DNA of 64,000 nucleotides, from the NCBI RefSeq assembly GCF_000715505.1, contig NZ_JHEH01000015.1, positions 28,287 to 92,286 of the forward strand. Reading direction: 5' to 3'. The notes below the pieces were generated by a model. That model did no database searches and was not told the origin of the DNA. It was given only the letters and a program-made list of their open reading frames with translations. Source of the DNA: Thioclava dalianensis (GTDB lineage Bacteria > Pseudomonadota > Alphaproteobacteria > Rhodobacterales > Rhodobacteraceae). Each line of letters opens with the position of its first letter. Within the stretch, counting starts at the first letter, position 1. This document shows positions 10,135-20,482 of this stretch, piece after piece. The position numbers were made by a program, and so were the translations under genes.

Positions 10135-11130
10135 TCAGAACTGCGCCAAATCGACGGCCTCTCCCGTCTTGGCGGATCTCGTTGCAGCCTCGGCCATCGC
10201 AAGCGCGGCCACGCCATCTTCCAGCGTCACCGGCATTGGGCGTCCCTCGACCAGCGCGCGCACGAAAGCGTCCCATTCCGCCGCATAGGCGGGCATGTAG
10301 CGTTCAAGGAAGAAATAGGTGGGCTTGGCCGAACTGACCCCGGCGACGGTCGATTTCGACACCGTGTTCTCCAGCATGTTGGCGGCGTTCAAAAGCCCTT
10401 CCGAGCCCAGAAGCTCCACGCGCTGATCGTAGCCATAGACCGCACGGCGCGAGTTCTTGATCACCGCGATCCGCCCATCGGCATAGCTCAGCGTGACGAC
10501 CGCCGTATCCACATCGCCAGCAGCGCCAATCTCGGGGTCGACAATCGACGAGCCCACCGCGCGCACGGCGACCGGGGCTTCTCCCATCAGGAAATTCGCC
10601 ATATCGAAATCGTGGATCATCATGTCGCGAAACAGACCGCCCGAGACCTTGATATAAGAGACTGGCGGCGGCGCGGGATCGAAAGACGTGACCGAAAGCA
10701 GCTCGGGCTTGCCGATTTCGCCCGCAAGAGCAGCCGCCCGCAGAGCCCCGAAATTCGGGTCAAACCGACGGTTAAAGCCGACCATCACCGGCTGCCCGGT
10801 CTTTGAGACCGCCGCAAGACAGACTTTCGCGCGCTCCAGCGACAGATCGACGGGCTTTTCGCATAGCACTGCCTTGCCCGCAGCGGTAGCCTTCTCCATC
10901 AACTCGGAATGCGTATCGGTCGAGGTCGCAATCAGCACGGCGTCAATCTCGGGATCGGCGATGATGTCTTCGGACGCCGCCGCTTTCGCCCCGTATTTGA
11001 CGGCCACGGCCTGCGCCGCCTCCGCGTTCACATCCGAAACCGCGACCAGCGTGCTCCCCGCGTGTGCGGCAATGTTCACCGCATGGACCTGACCGATACG
11101 GCCAGCGCCCAGCAACCCGACTTTTAACAT
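10135..11130 (-). CDS. iolG: inositol 2-dehydrogenase
   Basis: IolG oxidises myo-inositol to scyllo-inosose with NAD+, the entry step of the pathway. The 331-residue protein has the GLLGAGRIGQVH nucleotide fold at residues 5-16 and the catalytic lysine in EKPVD (K92). The block GGLFRDMMIHDFDMANF contains D169 and H173, the expected catalytic pair. It is the first gene of the leftward iol transcript and faces the LacI-type regulator across about 170 bases that hold two operator palindromes. Among the two Gfo/Idh/MocA proteins here this one best fits canonical IolG length and motifs. Confidence 0.93.
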   Translation of the reverse strand: MLKVGLLGAGRIGQVHAVNIAAHAGSTLVAVSDVNAEAAQAVAVKYGAKAAASEDIIADPEIDAVLIATSTDTHSELMEKATAAGKAVLCEKPVDLSLERAKVCLAAVSKTGQPVMVGFNRRFDPNFGALRAAALAGEIGKPELLSVTSFDPAPPPVSYIKVSGGLFRDMMIHDFDMANFLMGEAPVAVRAVGSSIVDPEIGAAGDVDTAVVTLSYADGRIAVIKNSRRAVYGYDQRVELLGSEGLLNAANMLENTVSKSTVAGVSSAKPTYFFLERYMPAYAAEWDAFVRALVEGRPMPVTLEDGVAALAMAEAATRSAKTGEAVDLAQF

Positions 11131-11187
11131 GCGTTCCTCCCAGAATCGGCCCGACTCGACCGATGACTGACGTTAACATCCGGCCTT

Positions 11188-11203
11188 TTGCACGCGCGTG
11201 CAA
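11188..11203. promoter_or_regulatory. LacI-family operator palindrome 1 (iolG-iolR intergenic)
   Basis: This is a perfect 16-bp palindrome, TTGCACGCGCGTGCAA, in the divergent promoter region of iolG and the LacI-type regulator. The central CG and symmetric arms are typical of LacI-family sites. A second, almost identical site starts 23 bases further on, about two helical turns. It is probably the regulator's own operator controlling both directions. Confidence 0.85.
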
Positions 11204-11210
11204 TATATTT

Positions 11211-11226
11211 TTGCACCCGTGTGCAA
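11211..11226. promoter_or_regulatory. LacI-family operator palindrome 2 (iolG-iolR intergenic)
   Basis: The sequence TTGCACCCGTGTGCAA is a 16-bp inverted repeat with one mismatched pair; arms TTGCAC and GTGCAA are identical to those of the first site. It is nearer to the regulator gene and may provide autoregulation, or act with the first site for cooperative binding. Confidence 0.83.
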
Positions 11227-11301
11227 AATCACATAACTCCCGCGTGTTTCTGTGTGTATGTTGAGAAGAAAGCTGCTAAATCGGTTCGGAAGGAGAGCCC
11301 G

Positions 11302-12324
11302 ATGCCTGACGTCCGCCGCCCTAATCTCGCAAGCAACATCACCGCGGATGACGTGGCCGAGGCGATTGGCGTGTCGCGCTGGACGGTCAACCGGGCCTTC
11401 AAGAAAGACGCCTCGATCTCGCCCAAGACCCGCAGCAAGGTCATGGAGGCGGCCAACAAGCTTGGCTACGTGCCCGATCTGCGTGCCGCAGCGCTGGCCT
11501 CGGATCGCTCGAACCTTGTGGCGCTGCTGGTCGATGATTTCGCCAATCCGCATAAGCTGGTGATGATGGAGCGCCTGACCCGCATCCTGCGCAAACATGG
11601 TTGGGACACGCTTTTGGTCAACACGCTCGATCGCGCCGATGCGGGCCATGCAATCCTGAACGCGAGCCAACGCCGGGTCGATGCCGCGATCCTGATCGGC
11701 ATCCAGTTCGATGACGAAGTGCTCGAAACCGCGCTCCACGCCCGGCGGTTTCACAAGCTCATCATCTTCGCGCGCACCTCGCGCCATCCCAACACGATCT
11801 CAATCGCGGTCGATGATGCCTCCGCGATGCAGGAAATAACCGGATACGTCGCCGAACATGGCTATCGCCGCCCGCTTTTTCTGGCAGGACCGCGCACCTA
11901 TTCCGCGCATCTTCTGCGCAAAGAGACCTTTCTGGGCTGCTGGGAGGCCCGCTTCGGCACGATCCCTGAATCGGCAGAGGTGCCCGCCTATGACCCGATC
12001 CTCGCCGAGCAGGTCGTTACCCGCGTGCTCACCGGACGCCCGCGCGCCGAGATGCCCGATATTCTTGTGTGCGAAAACGATGCGCTGGCGATCGGCGCGA
12101 TTGACGTGATCCGCCATAAGCTTGGCCTGCGCATTCCCGAGGATATTGCGGTGACCGGCTTCGATGACGTGCCCCAGTGCCAGAGCCCGAATTACGCGCT
12201 GACCACCTATCGCCAGCCCCTGACCGAGATGGCCGAATATCTGGTCGATGTTCTGGAAAGCAGCGAAGACCGCGATTTCGACCGCGCCTTCAAGGGCAAG
12301 CTCATCGCACGAACGAGCGCCTGA
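11302..12324 (+). CDS. LacI-family transcriptional regulator of the inositol operon
   Basis: This 340-residue repressor has an N-terminal LacI helix-turn-helix at roughly residues 13-60 (ITADDVAEAIGVSRWTVNRAF, then the hinge region KLGYVPDLRAAALAS). A periplasmic-binding-protein-like effector domain follows, with LVALLVDDFANPH, CENDALAIGAIDVI and DIAVTGFDDVPQC. ATG 11302 has an AAGGAGAG ribosome binding site; the longer frame from 11188 runs through the operators and was rejected. It is divergent from iolG, so the likely ligand is inositol or an inositol catabolite. It is functionally an IolR, but the classical Bacillus IolR is a DeoR protein, so I leave the symbol empty. Confidence 0.92.
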   Translation: MPDVRRPNLASNITADDVAEAIGVSRWTVNRAFKKDASISPKTRSKVMEAANKLGYVPDLRAAALASDRSNLVALLVDDFANPHKLVMMERLTRILRKHGWDTLLVNTLDRADAGHAILNASQRRVDAAILIGIQFDDEVLETALHARRFHKLIIFARTSRHPNTISIAVDDASAMQEITGYVAEHGYRRPLFLAGPRTYSAHLLRKETFLGCWEARFGTIPESAEVPAYDPILAEQVVTRVLTGRPRAEMPDILVCENDALAIGAIDVIRHKLGLRIPEDIAVTGFDDVPQCQSPNYALTTYRQPLTEMAEYLVDVLESSEDRDFDRAFKGKLIARTSA

Positions 12325-12354
12325 CGGGCCAGCCGCCCCGCCACTCTTCCTCCG

Positions 12355-12391
12355 AAAAGAAACAGGCGGAACGCATCAGCGCCCCGCCTGT
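12355..12391 (-). terminator. rho-independent terminator downstream of lpdA
   Basis: Read on the minus strand, ACAGGCGG and its complement CCGCCTGT form a stem with a 14-base loop, followed by TTCTTTTC. It is placed about 30 bases after the lpdA stop, between the convergent LacI-type gene and lpdA. Confidence 0.6.
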
Positions 12392-12420
12392 CATGTCTGT
12401 TTGATCCGTCAAACCACAGT

Positions 12421-13815
12421 TTAGAAATGGATCGCGCGGCCGTAAGCGTCGAGCACCGACTCGTGCATCATCTCGCTCAGCGTCGGATGCGGGAAGACGG
12501 TCTGCATCAGGTCTTCCTCGGTGGTCTCAAGCTGACGCCCGACGACATAGCCCTGGATCAACTCGGTCACCTCGGCACCGACCATGTGGGCCCCCAGCAG
12601 CTCGCCGGTCTTGGCGTCGAACACAGTCTTGACCAAACCCTCGGGCTCGCCCAGAGCAATCGCCTTGCCATTGCCGATGAAGGGGAAGCGACCGACCTTG
12701 ACGTCGTAGCCCGCCTCTTTCGCCTTCGCCTCGGTCATGCCGACAGAGGCCACTTGCGGCTGGCAATAGGTGCAGCCGGCAATCGAGCCCGGCTTGACCG
12801 GATGGGCATGCTCGCCCGCGATCAGCTCGGCCACCATCACACCTTCATGGCTCGCTTTATGGGCCAGCCACGGCGCACCGGCGATGTCGCCGATGGCATA
12901 GAGCCCGTCCACGCCGGTCCGGCAATATTCATCCACCACGACATGGGTGCGGTCGATCTTCACGCCCAGATCCTCAAGGCCCAGATCCTCGACATTGCCG
13001 ACGATGCCCACGGCAGAGATCACGGTGTCGACCTCGAGCGTCTCGGTCTTGCCGCCCGCCTCAAGCGTCGCGATCACCTTGTCGGCCTTGCGGTCGAGCT
13101 TGGTCACGGTCGTCTTCTCGCGGATCTTCATGCCCTGCTTCTCGAACTGCTTCCTGGCGAATTTCGAGATTTCTTCATCCTCGACGGGCAACACGCGATC
13201 CATCACCTCGACGACGGTGGTCTCTGCGCCCAGCGTGTTGAAGAAGCTGGCAAATTCGATGCCAATCGCGCCCGAGCCGATGACGAGCAATTTCTTGGGC
13301 TCATGCGGCGGTTGCAGCGCGTGCTTGTAGGACCAGACCCGCTTGCCATCGGCCTCAAGACCCGGAAGGTTGCGCGCGCGCGCACCGGTCGCGAGCACGA
13401 TATTCTTGGCACTCAACTCTTCGGTGCCTTTGTCGGTCTTGACCGAAACCTTGCCTTTACCGGCAAGCTTGCCCGCGCCCATCACGACGTCGATCTTGTT
13501 CTTCTTCATCAGATGCGAGACGCCCGAGGACAGCTGCTTGGCCACCCCGCGCGAGCGTTTGACCACCGCGTCCAGATCGTAGCCGATCTTCTCAGCGCTC
13601 AGGCCAAAGTCCTTGGCGCGCTCCATCAGATGGAAAACTTCGGCCGAACGTAGAAGCGCCTTGGTCGGGATGCAGCCCCAGTTGAGGCAGATACCGCCAA
13701 TGTGCTCACGTTCGACGATCGCGACTTTGAGGCCCAGTTGCGCGCCGCGGATGGCGCTGACATAGCCTCCCGGGCCTGAGCCGATCACGATCATATCGTA
13801 GGTTTTCGATGCCAT
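12421..13815 (-). CDS. lpdA: dihydrolipoyl dehydrogenase (E3)
   Basis: This 464-residue flavoprotein reoxidises dihydrolipoamide in the 2-oxoacid dehydrogenase complexes and passes electrons to NAD+. The FAD fold is VIGSGPGGY near residues 10-18. The redox disulfide is C43/C48 in GGICLNWGCIPTK, the NAD fold is LLVIGSGAIGIEFASFF, and the C-terminal catalytic dyad is H443/E448 in HPTLSEMMHE. A GGAGGGAAG ribosome binding site precedes the start. No E1 or E2 genes are nearby, so it may be the terminal gene of an odh/pdh cluster lying outside the window, or a stand-alone E3. Confidence 0.96.
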   Translation of the reverse strand: MASKTYDMIVIGSGPGGYVSAIRGAQLGLKVAIVEREHIGGICLNWGCIPTKALLRSAEVFHLMERAKDFGLSAEKIGYDLDAVVKRSRGVAKQLSSGVSHLMKKNKIDVVMGAGKLAGKGKVSVKTDKGTEELSAKNIVLATGARARNLPGLEADGKRVWSYKHALQPPHEPKKLLVIGSGAIGIEFASFFNTLGAETTVVEVMDRVLPVEDEEISKFARKQFEKQGMKIREKTTVTKLDRKADKVIATLEAGGKTETLEVDTVISAVGIVGNVEDLGLEDLGVKIDRTHVVVDEYCRTGVDGLYAIGDIAGAPWLAHKASHEGVMVAELIAGEHAHPVKPGSIAGCTYCQPQVASVGMTEAKAKEAGYDVKVGRFPFIGNGKAIALGEPEGLVKTVFDAKTGELLGAHMVGAEVTELIQGYVVGRQLETTEEDLMQTVFPHPTLSEMMHESVLDAYGRAIHF

Positions 13816-13851
13816 GTCTTCCCTCCGGTCAGAAACTGGTTTGGCATTAAA

Positions 13852-14436
13852 CTATTTTACAGCTGCGTTCAACTGGTCAAGCTCTTGCAAGGCCTGACGA
13901 TAGCCGCCTTGCTCAATATATCTAGCCTCTTCGGGCGTTGTATCACGTCCAAGTGCTTCATTGCGCCACGGAAAACGGCCAAATCGCTCGATCACGGATC
14001 GATGGGCGCGCGCATGGCGCAGGTTGTCTTCCGACGGCCAACGGTCGCGGAAACACGCGATGGCCCGGTCCTGATCGGCAAGATCCTCGGAATGCATAAA
14101 GGGGAGGTAGAAGAACTGCCGCAGCGGCGGGTCGATTTTCAGATCGAGATCCGCCGAAATCGCGCGATCCGCATGGCGGCGTGCGAGCGGATCGGTTGCG
14201 AAGCTGCGCGGATCGTCGCGAAACATGTTGCGCGGGAACTGATCGAGCAGCAGCAAGAGCGCAAGCGCGCCACGCGGCTCAGTGCTCCAGTCGGTCAGGG
14301 AATTGCCGCTTGCGACCTGCCAGAGCGGCGCATAGCGCCTGCGGATCGCCGCATCGATCTCTTCGCTCGATTGATACCAGTTCTTCTCACCCACCTCATG
14401 GGTCCAGAAACTGATGATTTCGTCGATACGTTCCAT
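13852..14436 (-). CDS. DUF924 family protein
   Basis: This 194-residue soluble protein belongs to the DUF924 family of TPR-like helical proteins with no established biochemical role. Recognisable conserved pieces are ISFWTHEVGEKNWYQ at the N-terminus, LALLLLLDQFPRNMFRDDPRSF in the middle and QFFYLPFMHSEDLADQ further on. ATG 14436 (MERIDEIISF) follows GGAGGCCTGCATC, a good ribosome binding site. It is separated from lpdA by 36 bases in the same direction and may be co-transcribed with it. Confidence 0.85.
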   Translation of the reverse strand: MERIDEIISFWTHEVGEKNWYQSSEEIDAAIRRRYAPLWQVASGNSLTDWSTEPRGALALLLLLDQFPRNMFRDDPRSFATDPLARRHADRAISADLDLKIDPPLRQFFYLPFMHSEDLADQDRAIACFRDRWPSEDNLRHARAHRSVIERFGRFPWRNEALGRDTTPEEARYIEQGGYRQALQELDQLNAAVK

Positions 14437-14506
14437 GATGCAGGCCTCCTCCACCCAGTGCACTCACTAGATGGTAGGGCAAGCCGCGCTCCCGGCAAAG
14501 ACACAA

Positions 14507-15766
14507 TCAGGCGGCGTTCTGATTGCTCTCCGCTTCCAACAACTCTTCCTGTGCCACTTCCAGCGATGCCTCGACGGCCACCGCGGTCGCCGTGGGCGAG
14601 AGCATCTGGTAGGAGCCAGTATCCGAGGGCGCCTCGCGCCGTGTCATCCGCCAGCCTGCATAGCCTGCGATGCCCGCAAACAGCACGCCGATATAGACGA
14701 AGAACCCGTTCGGCCCAAGCACCCCCATCAGCCAGCCGGTCACGATCGGGCCGGTCACCGCCCCCACACCGTTGACGAACATCAGCCCCGCCGAGGCCGC
14801 CGCCATATCAGAGTAATCGAGATAGTCATTGGTATAGGCGATGATGAGCGAATAGAGCGGATTGGCCACGCCTCCGATCAGCGCCGCGGCAATCAGCAAT
14901 GCCCAGAACGGCGGATCGAAGACAAAGATCAGCACAGTCACAATGGCACCCAGAAGGGCTGCGCCAGAGATCAGCACACGCCGGTCCATTCGGTCGGAAA
15001 ACCAGCCGATGGGATATTGCAGAACCATACCGCCGACATAGATCGCGGCCACGAACATCGAAATCTGTTTGACGTCGAGCCCGGCCGCCGTGCCCCAGAC
15101 CGAGGCCATGCCGAACATCGCCGAGAACACGCCACCCAGCAGGAAGATCCCGACCATGCCCAGCGGCGAGGCCTGCCAGAGACGCAAGAAGGTCATGCGC
15201 TGGATCGTCTCGAAGCTCGGCGCCGGCGAGGCCGACAGAAGGATCGGCGTAAAGGACAGCGACACCAGCACCGAGGGGATCACGAACAGGAAATAGCCCG
15301 ACGGATCGCCCACGTTCAAAAGCCCCTGAGCCGCGACGATGCCAAACATCTGCATGATCATGTAAAGCGACAGCGCCTGCCCGCGCGTCTCATTGGTCGA
15401 GCCCGCGTTGAGCCAGCTCTCGGCGGTGATATAGACGCCCGAGAACGAAAACCCGATCAAGATCCGCATCACGACCCAAGCGGGCCAGTTCGGAAAGGCC
15501 GCATAGAGTACGAGCACTGCCGAGATCAGCGAACCGAGTGCGGCAAACACCCGCACATGGCCCACGCGTGCGATCATCTCGGGCACCATGCGCGAGCCAA
15601 ACAGGAACCCCGCGAAATAGGCCGACATCACCAGCGACATCGAGAAGGTATCGATCCCCTCGATACGCCCACGGATACCCAACAGCGTGCCTTGCATGCC
15701 GTTGCCGACCATCAAAAGCATGATCCCCAACAAAAGGGGCCAGGTCTGGCGAAGAACCGTAAGCAT
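14507..15766 (-). CDS. MFS transporter
   Basis: This 419-residue integral membrane protein has about twelve predicted helices and is of the YcaD-like branch of the major facilitator superfamily. It starts MLTVLRQTWPLLLGIMLLMVG and has the loop motif FLFGSRMVPEMIARVGH between helices 2 and 3, followed by GVYITAESWLNAGSTNETRGQ. The C-terminal 40 residues are a soluble acidic tail. ATG 15766 has AGGTG upstream. The substrate is not evident. It shares a direction with queA but is separated from it by 90 bases. Confidence 0.88.
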   Translation of the reverse strand: MLTVLRQTWPLLLGIMLLMVGNGMQGTLLGIRGRIEGIDTFSMSLVMSAYFAGFLFGSRMVPEMIARVGHVRVFAALGSLISAVLVLYAAFPNWPAWVVMRILIGFSFSGVYITAESWLNAGSTNETRGQALSLYMIMQMFGIVAAQGLLNVGDPSGYFLFVIPSVLVSLSFTPILLSASPAPSFETIQRMTFLRLWQASPLGMVGIFLLGGVFSAMFGMASVWGTAAGLDVKQISMFVAAIYVGGMVLQYPIGWFSDRMDRRVLISGAALLGAIVTVLIFVFDPPFWALLIAAALIGGVANPLYSLIIAYTNDYLDYSDMAAASAGLMFVNGVGAVTGPIVTGWLMGVLGPNGFFVYIGVLFAGIAGYAGWRMTRREAPSDTGSYQMLSPTATAVAVEASLEVAQEELLEAESNQNAA

Positions 15767-15856
15767 TTTGGCACCTATTGGGCTGGCATGGAGATCGCTC
15801 CGAATGAGGCGGCACTTAGGCCTGTGCCGAGTTCGATACAAGCCCCGATTGCGACG

Positions 15857-16918
15857 CTAGGGTATCAGAAGCGACGCATCGCCGTATGAGAAGAAGCGAT
15901 AGTCGTTTTTGACCGCATGATCGTAAATATTTTGTATCCGTTCGCGGCCCATCAGCCCCGAAACCAGCATCAGAAGCGTCGATTTCGGCAAATGAAAATT
16001 CGTCATCAGCGCATCGGTGATCCGAAATTCGAATCCCGGATAGATGAAAATATCGGTGGCATCGCGAAACGGCACGATATGACCGGGCGCTCCACCCTCG
16101 GATCGCGCCGCCGATTCGATCAGGCGCAGAGCCGTCGTGCCCACCGGAATGACCCGCCCCCCCGCCTCTTTCGTGGCGTTGATCTCGGCTGCGGCCTGCG
16201 CGCTCACCTCGCCCCATTCGGCATGCATCTTATGGGTCGTGACATCCTCGACCTTCACCGGCAGGAAGGTGCCCGCGCCGACATGCAGCGTCACTTCGGT
16301 GAAACTGACACCCTTGGCGGCCAGCCCCTCAAGCAACTCGCGGGTAAAATGCAAGCTGGCGGTCGGTGCGGCCACAGCCCCCGAATGGCGGGCAAAGACC
16401 GTCTGGTAATCGGATTTGTCGGCATCGTCAGGCGCGCGCAATGCGGCAATATAGGGTGGGAGCGGCATTGCGCCGGCCTCGGCCAGAGCGGCATCGAAAT
16501 CATCGCCCGTCAGGTTAAACGCGATGCGCATCTGGCCCGCCTCGATCGCCGTGACCTTGGCCGAGAGCGCGTCGGAGAAGATAATCTCCTCCCCGGCTTT
16601 CACCTTGCGCAAAGGTTTGGCCAGCGCGCTCCAATCGCCGTTTGCAGCGGGCTCGAGAAGCGTCACCTCGATCTTTGCACTCACAGCACCTTGCGCGCTG
16701 TCGCGATGGCGCAAGCCGCTCAGCCGCGCCGGGATCACCTTGGTATTGTTGAGCACCAGCCGGTCGCCCGGACCAAAGAGATCGATCAGATCGCGCACAT
16801 GCAGATCCCGGATCGCATCGCCCTGCGCCACAAGCAGGCGCGCGGAATCGCGCGGGCGCGCGGGTCGGGTCGCGATCAGCCCCTCGGGCAGATCGAAATC
16901 GAAATCGTCCAGTTTCAT
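15857..16918 (-). CDS. queA: S-adenosylmethionine:tRNA ribosyltransferase-isomerase
   Basis: QueA transfers and isomerises the ribosyl group of AdoMet onto preQ1 at tRNA position 34 to give epoxyqueuosine. The 353-residue length is standard. Characteristic blocks are [54 protein letters not shown] and the C-terminal [19 protein letters not shown]. It starts five bases after the stop of the large AsmA-like gene, so the two are probably co-transcribed. Confidence 0.96.
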   Translation of the reverse strand: MKLDDFDFDLPEGLIATRPARPRDSARLLVAQGDAIRDLHVRDLIDLFGPGDRLVLNNTKVIPARLSGLRHRDSAQGAVSAKIEVTLLEPAANGDWSALAKPLRKVKAGEEIIFSDALSAKVTAIEAGQMRIAFNLTGDDFDAALAEAGAMPLPPYIAALRAPDDADKSDYQTVFARHSGAVAAPTASLHFTRELLEGLAAKGVSFTEVTLHVGAGTFLPVKVEDVTTHKMHAEWGEVSAQAAAEINATKEAGGRVIPVGTTALRLIESAARSEGGAPGHIVPFRDATDIFIYPGFEFRITDALMTNFHLPKSTLLMLVSGLMGRERIQNIYDHAVKNDYRFFSYGDASLLIP

Positions 16919-16923
16919 TGTCT

Positions 16924-19900
16924 CTACTCGCTCAGAACCGGCGGGGGCGCTGCGCGGAATAGCTCGCGCGCGGCACCGGGCGCAAGGATCGACAGCGGAT
17001 TGACGGAGACTTTGGGGGCCGAAGCAGGGCCGCGGAGCGAATAGGAGAAGCCAAACAGCCCCTCGCCCTTCTTGGAAAAGAGCTGCCCGATCCCGTTGAT
17101 CAGGTAAAATGGCGAGATCACGCCCTTCATCTCCACCTGCTTGCGCTTGGGATAATAATTGCCGACCAGCGTCACGCCCATCGAGGCCCCAACAGCCGAG
17201 CCTTTTGTGACGCTCACCCCGTTGGGCGTCAAGCGGAAGTCCGCATCCACCGTACCGAACAAGATCCCATCGCCATTGAGCTGCTCAAGCAACCCGATAC
17301 CGGAGGCCGCGGAGAGCAGATTGGCCAGAACCGGCGCGTTCTTGACCCGCAGATTGGTGATCTGCGCCTGCCCCAGATAGCTTTTTTGATCGAAGGGCGT
17401 GAGCACCATAACGCCTTGCCCGCCACGCGCCTTGTCAAAGAGCCCGGTGGCGGCAAGCGTCGCCCCGGCATCGTTGGACAGCACGCGCACCGCAGGGCGC
17501 CCGCCTGCGCCCGGAATCACCGTGCCCGACACCGGGCTTTGCCCGTTCACCCGGCCCTGAAACTGGCCCGAGAGAGAGCCGCCGCGCGCGGTGAAATTCC
17601 CCCGAAACCCGGTGAGCGCGATCCCGTCTGCGACCTGCACCTTATCGAGCGCCGCCGTGATCTTGGAGCCGCTCACAGCACTGCCACCACCGGCACCGCC
17701 CCCGCCCGCCTTACCGACGCTCGCCTTGGAGATATCCAGCACGCCGGAATTGATCTGCACATCGAGCGGCTTGCCCGGCCCGTTGCCCAGAAGATCGGCG
17801 CTGCCGTTGAACCAATCGCCAATCGTCAGGCTTGAGAAGGACGCCCGCGTCAGCGCGCCCGAGGGGCTCAGATCGAGCGCCCCTTTCGCGCTCAGCCCCG
17901 GCGCATCGAGGCTCAGCTCAGAGATTTTCGGCGGCTTGCCCAGCTCGCCCGAAATCACCAGCTTGCCCGTGCTGGCGGCAGGTTTGGACCAGTTGATCTG
18001 CGGGATCGACAGGCGCAGCCCCTTGAGATCGCTGGTCAATGTGAACCGCGTTGGGCCATCCTTTTGCAGCTCCAGCGCCAGCTGCCCCGTGCCCGCGCCT
18101 GCGACCATCCCGTCTGGCAGTTCGACGCCAAATTCCTTGAGCGATGCGGGAGAGAGCGCGATCGTGCCCGCGACGCGCGAGCGGCCCTTGGCCTCGGGGC
18201 CGAAGCGCTGGGTCCAGGCGGCATCGAAGGCCACCCCAGACAGCGTGCCCTTGCCCGAGATCTCCATTCCCGACGTATCGGCATGCAGGTTGAGCAGATC
18301 GGAGGTCAGGGTGCGATCCGGCACGAGCGTGTCGCTTTTCACATCCGTGAGCCGGGCATTCACATCAAAGCCGATCTCCTCGGCAGGCACTTTGGGCTTG
18401 AGCGGCAATTCAATCACCGCGCGCGCCACCGCCCAGCCCTTGGCGATATCGGTGGACATGCCCGCTTTCCTGAGAAATTCAAAGGGCGGCTGATCGAGCA
18501 GCGAGAGCACAGCCGGGATCGGCGAGCGCGCGATCAGCGTGATCACTGCGGGCGCGGGCTTGATGCGAATATCGGGCACCACCAGCTGGGTGTCAGCCAC
18601 CTCGATCTGCCCGCCCGAGGGCGCGGTGATATGCCCCTCCTCGACCTTGAGCGCCTGCCGTGTGCCGATGATCGTGGCATAGCCGCTGCCTTGCTGGACC
18701 GGCGGCAGCGTCGGCATTACCTGCACGTCCGCACCGCGGAACTCGTAGCCCAGAGCAAGCCGCGGTTTCGTGCCGGGCTTGAGCCGCAGGGCTGAGCGCA
18801 CATTGCGCAACTGACCCGTGGTGACGTTCTTGTCGACCCAGTCGCGGGTCTCGGGCACCAGCGCCGGGGGCCATAGCGCCAGAAGCGATTTCTGGTTGAT
18901 CTGATCGATCCCCGCATCGATCCCGATTTTCCAGCCATCGGGTTCGGCGGCGAGGGAGCCTTTGGCGCTGATCTTGGTCTGCCCATCGGTCATCTCAAGT
19001 TGCCCCAGATCCAGCGTGAACGGATCGAGCGACAGTTTGAAATCGGCCGCCCCTTGGGAGAATTTCGCGGGCGCCTCGAACAGGCCCTGCGGATCGAGCT
19101 GCAGATCCGAGATTGCGATCTGACCCAGCAAGGTCTGCGGCAGCCCGTTCTTGATGTCACGCAGATAGGCCTGCCCGCTGGCCCGCATCCGTACCGCGCG
19201 GCTGTCGATTTCCAGTTGCGAGAGCGCCAGCCGCCGCATCGCGCGATCATAGTTGAGATAGAGCTTGCCAGAGCGGATCGGCACCGGCGTCACACCCTGA
19301 CCGGGCTGGAACACACCCTGCCCGATCTCAAGCATCGCGTTGAGCCCGGTCAGCTTGCCTGCCCCATCCAGACCCGAACGCAGCGCCCCGGAGATCGGCG
19401 CATCGAGAAGCCCGAGCGCTGCCAGCGCAGGCGATTGCACGGCAAGATCGCGGGCGGGCAGATGGGTCACGGCGGCCCCGAAGCTGGCCTTGCGCCCCTG
19501 CTTCTGCGCCGTCATCGTCACCGCGACCCGGGCCGGGCGCTCGCCCGCCTCCCCCAGATCGAGCCCCATCGTGACCGAAATTTCCTGATCGCTCTGCACG
19601 AGCTTGATCCGGCCTTGCGAGACGCGCCACACCCGGTCCAACCGCTCATCCATCAGCCGCAGCCGGACATCCTCGGCGCTGATCGTGCGCAGGTTGCGCA
19701 AGGCAGGCACATCAAAGACCGATTTGAACGCCTCTACACCATCCGACACGCTGGTCGAGGACAGGTTGCCCAGCAATTCGCCACTGCCCAGATTGAGATC
19801 GAGCCGCCCATCGGGCAGCCGGTGCAGCGACAGGCTCGCGCCCTGCACGGTGAACGAGCGCGGCTCGACCTTGCCGCGCAGCAAGGGCTTGGGCCAGAGC

Positions 19901-20328
19901 GTTGCGCGCAGCTCCGGCAGCACTGCGATGGGCAGCCCCGAAGGGCGCTCCAACTCGACCATCCGCGCCCGGATCCGCGGTCGCAGCCCATCGACCACAA
20001 GCACGTCGATCCCGCCCGAGATCGAGATCTTCATCCGGCCTTCCAGCGCATCATTGGCCCGCGCCTCGATCCGCGCGACCAGCCAACCCGGTGCCGGAAT
20101 CGCCACATGCGTCAGCGCCATCACCGCGAAAAGCCCGCCCGCAGCAACCACGGGCACGACAAGGACCAGCAACAGCCCGAACTTCCCCCGGGATCTGGAT
20201 TTTACTTTCATATCAGAATTTTGCGGGGCGTTATTCATGTCAGAATCAGGCCCATCCGAGCCCTGTGCGCGCCCAGTGGACGCACGATTATTCTCCCGCT
20301 CACGGGGTTGGGGCGTCTCTTGCTCCAT
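16924..20328 (-). CDS. large AsmA/YhdP-like (DUF3971) inner-membrane-anchored protein
   Basis: This protein of about 1134 residues has a short cytoplasmic tail rich in polar residues, one membrane segment ([21 protein letters not shown], roughly residues 50-75) and a very long periplasmic part. The repetitive beta-rich pattern, with many alternating hydrophobic stretches and blocks such as [20 protein letters not shown], resembles the AsmA/TamB/YhdP group of proposed inter-membrane phospholipid-transfer proteins. A Gly-rich linker ([12 protein letters not shown]) lies in the C-terminal third. The start may be ATG 20328 or a GTG six bases upstream. A peroxiredoxin gene is transcribed divergently. 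The exact role is inferred from family. Confidence 0.85.
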   Translation of the reverse strand: MEQETPQPRERENNRASTGRAQGSDGPDSDMNNAPQNSDMKVKSRSRGKFGLLLVLVVPVVAAGGLFAVMALTHVAIPAPGWLVARIEARANDALEGRMKISISGGIDVLVVDGLRPRIRARMVELERPSGLPIAVLPELRATLWPKPLLRGKVEPRSFTVQGASLSLHRLPDGRLDLNLGSGELLGNLSSTSVSDGVEAFKSVFDVPALRNLRTISAEDVRLRLMDERLDRVWRVSQGRIKLVQSDQEISVTMGLDLGEAGERPARVAVTMTAQKQGRKASFGAAVTHLPARDLAVQSPALAALGLLDAPISGALRSGLDGAGKLTGLNAMLEIGQGVFQPGQGVTPVPIRSGKLYLNYDRAMRRLALSQLEIDSRAVRMRASGQAYLRDIKNGLPQTLLGQIAISDLQLDPQGLFEAPAKFSQGAADFKLSLDPFTLDLGQLEMTDGQTKISAKGSLAAEPDGWKIGIDAGIDQINQKSLLALWPPALVPETRDWVDKNVTTGQLRNVRSALRLKPGTKPRLALGYEFRGADVQVMPTLPPVQQGSGYATIIGTRQALKVEEGHITAPSGGQIEVADTQLVVPDIRIKPAPAVITLIARSPIPAVLSLLDQPPFEFLRKAGMSTDIAKGWAVARAVIELPLKPKVPAEEIGFDVNARLTDVKSDTLVPDRTLTSDLLNLHADTSGMEISGKGTLSGVAFDAAWTQRFGPEAKGRSRVAGTIALSPASLKEFGVELPDGMVAGAGTGQLALELQKDGPTRFTLTSDLKGLRLSIPQINWSKPAASTGKLVISGELGKPPKISELSLDAPGLSAKGALDLSPSGALTRASFSSLTIGDWFNGSADLLGNGPGKPLDVQINSGVLDISKASVGKAGGGGAGGGSAVSGSKITAALDKVQVADGIALTGFRGNFTARGGSLSGQFQGRVNGQSPVSGTVIPGAGGRPAVRVLSNDAGATLAATGLFDKARGGQGVMVLTPFDQKSYLGQAQITNLRVKNAPVLANLLSAASGIGLLEQLNGDGILFGTVDADFRLTPNGVSVTKGSAVGASMGVTLVGNYYPKRKQVEMKGVISPFYLINGIGQLFSKKGEGLFGFSYSLRGPASAPKVSVNPLSILAPGAARELFRAAPPPVLSE

Positions 20329-20482
20329 GACCACTCTTTGGGGTGGATCCTCGTTACGCGCGCGGATGCAGTTTTACATCCGGTTGTCGCGGGATCGACT
20401 TGCCCCACCTTGCTGCCTCGTGATTAATCATCTCGCAACATTGGATCAAAAGTAAGCCCTTACCTGCATCGGAGGAGAAGAC

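Noticed and set aside
14471..15889. A 472-codon plus-strand frame opposite the MFS transporter
   Set aside because: Composition is His/Arg-rich and lacks membrane segments; the minus-strand frame encodes an evident 12-helix transporter.
19000..20427. A 475-codon plus-strand frame opposite the AsmA-like gene
   Set aside because: Antisense shadow with no motif; the minus-strand protein has a clear membrane segment and family-like pattern.
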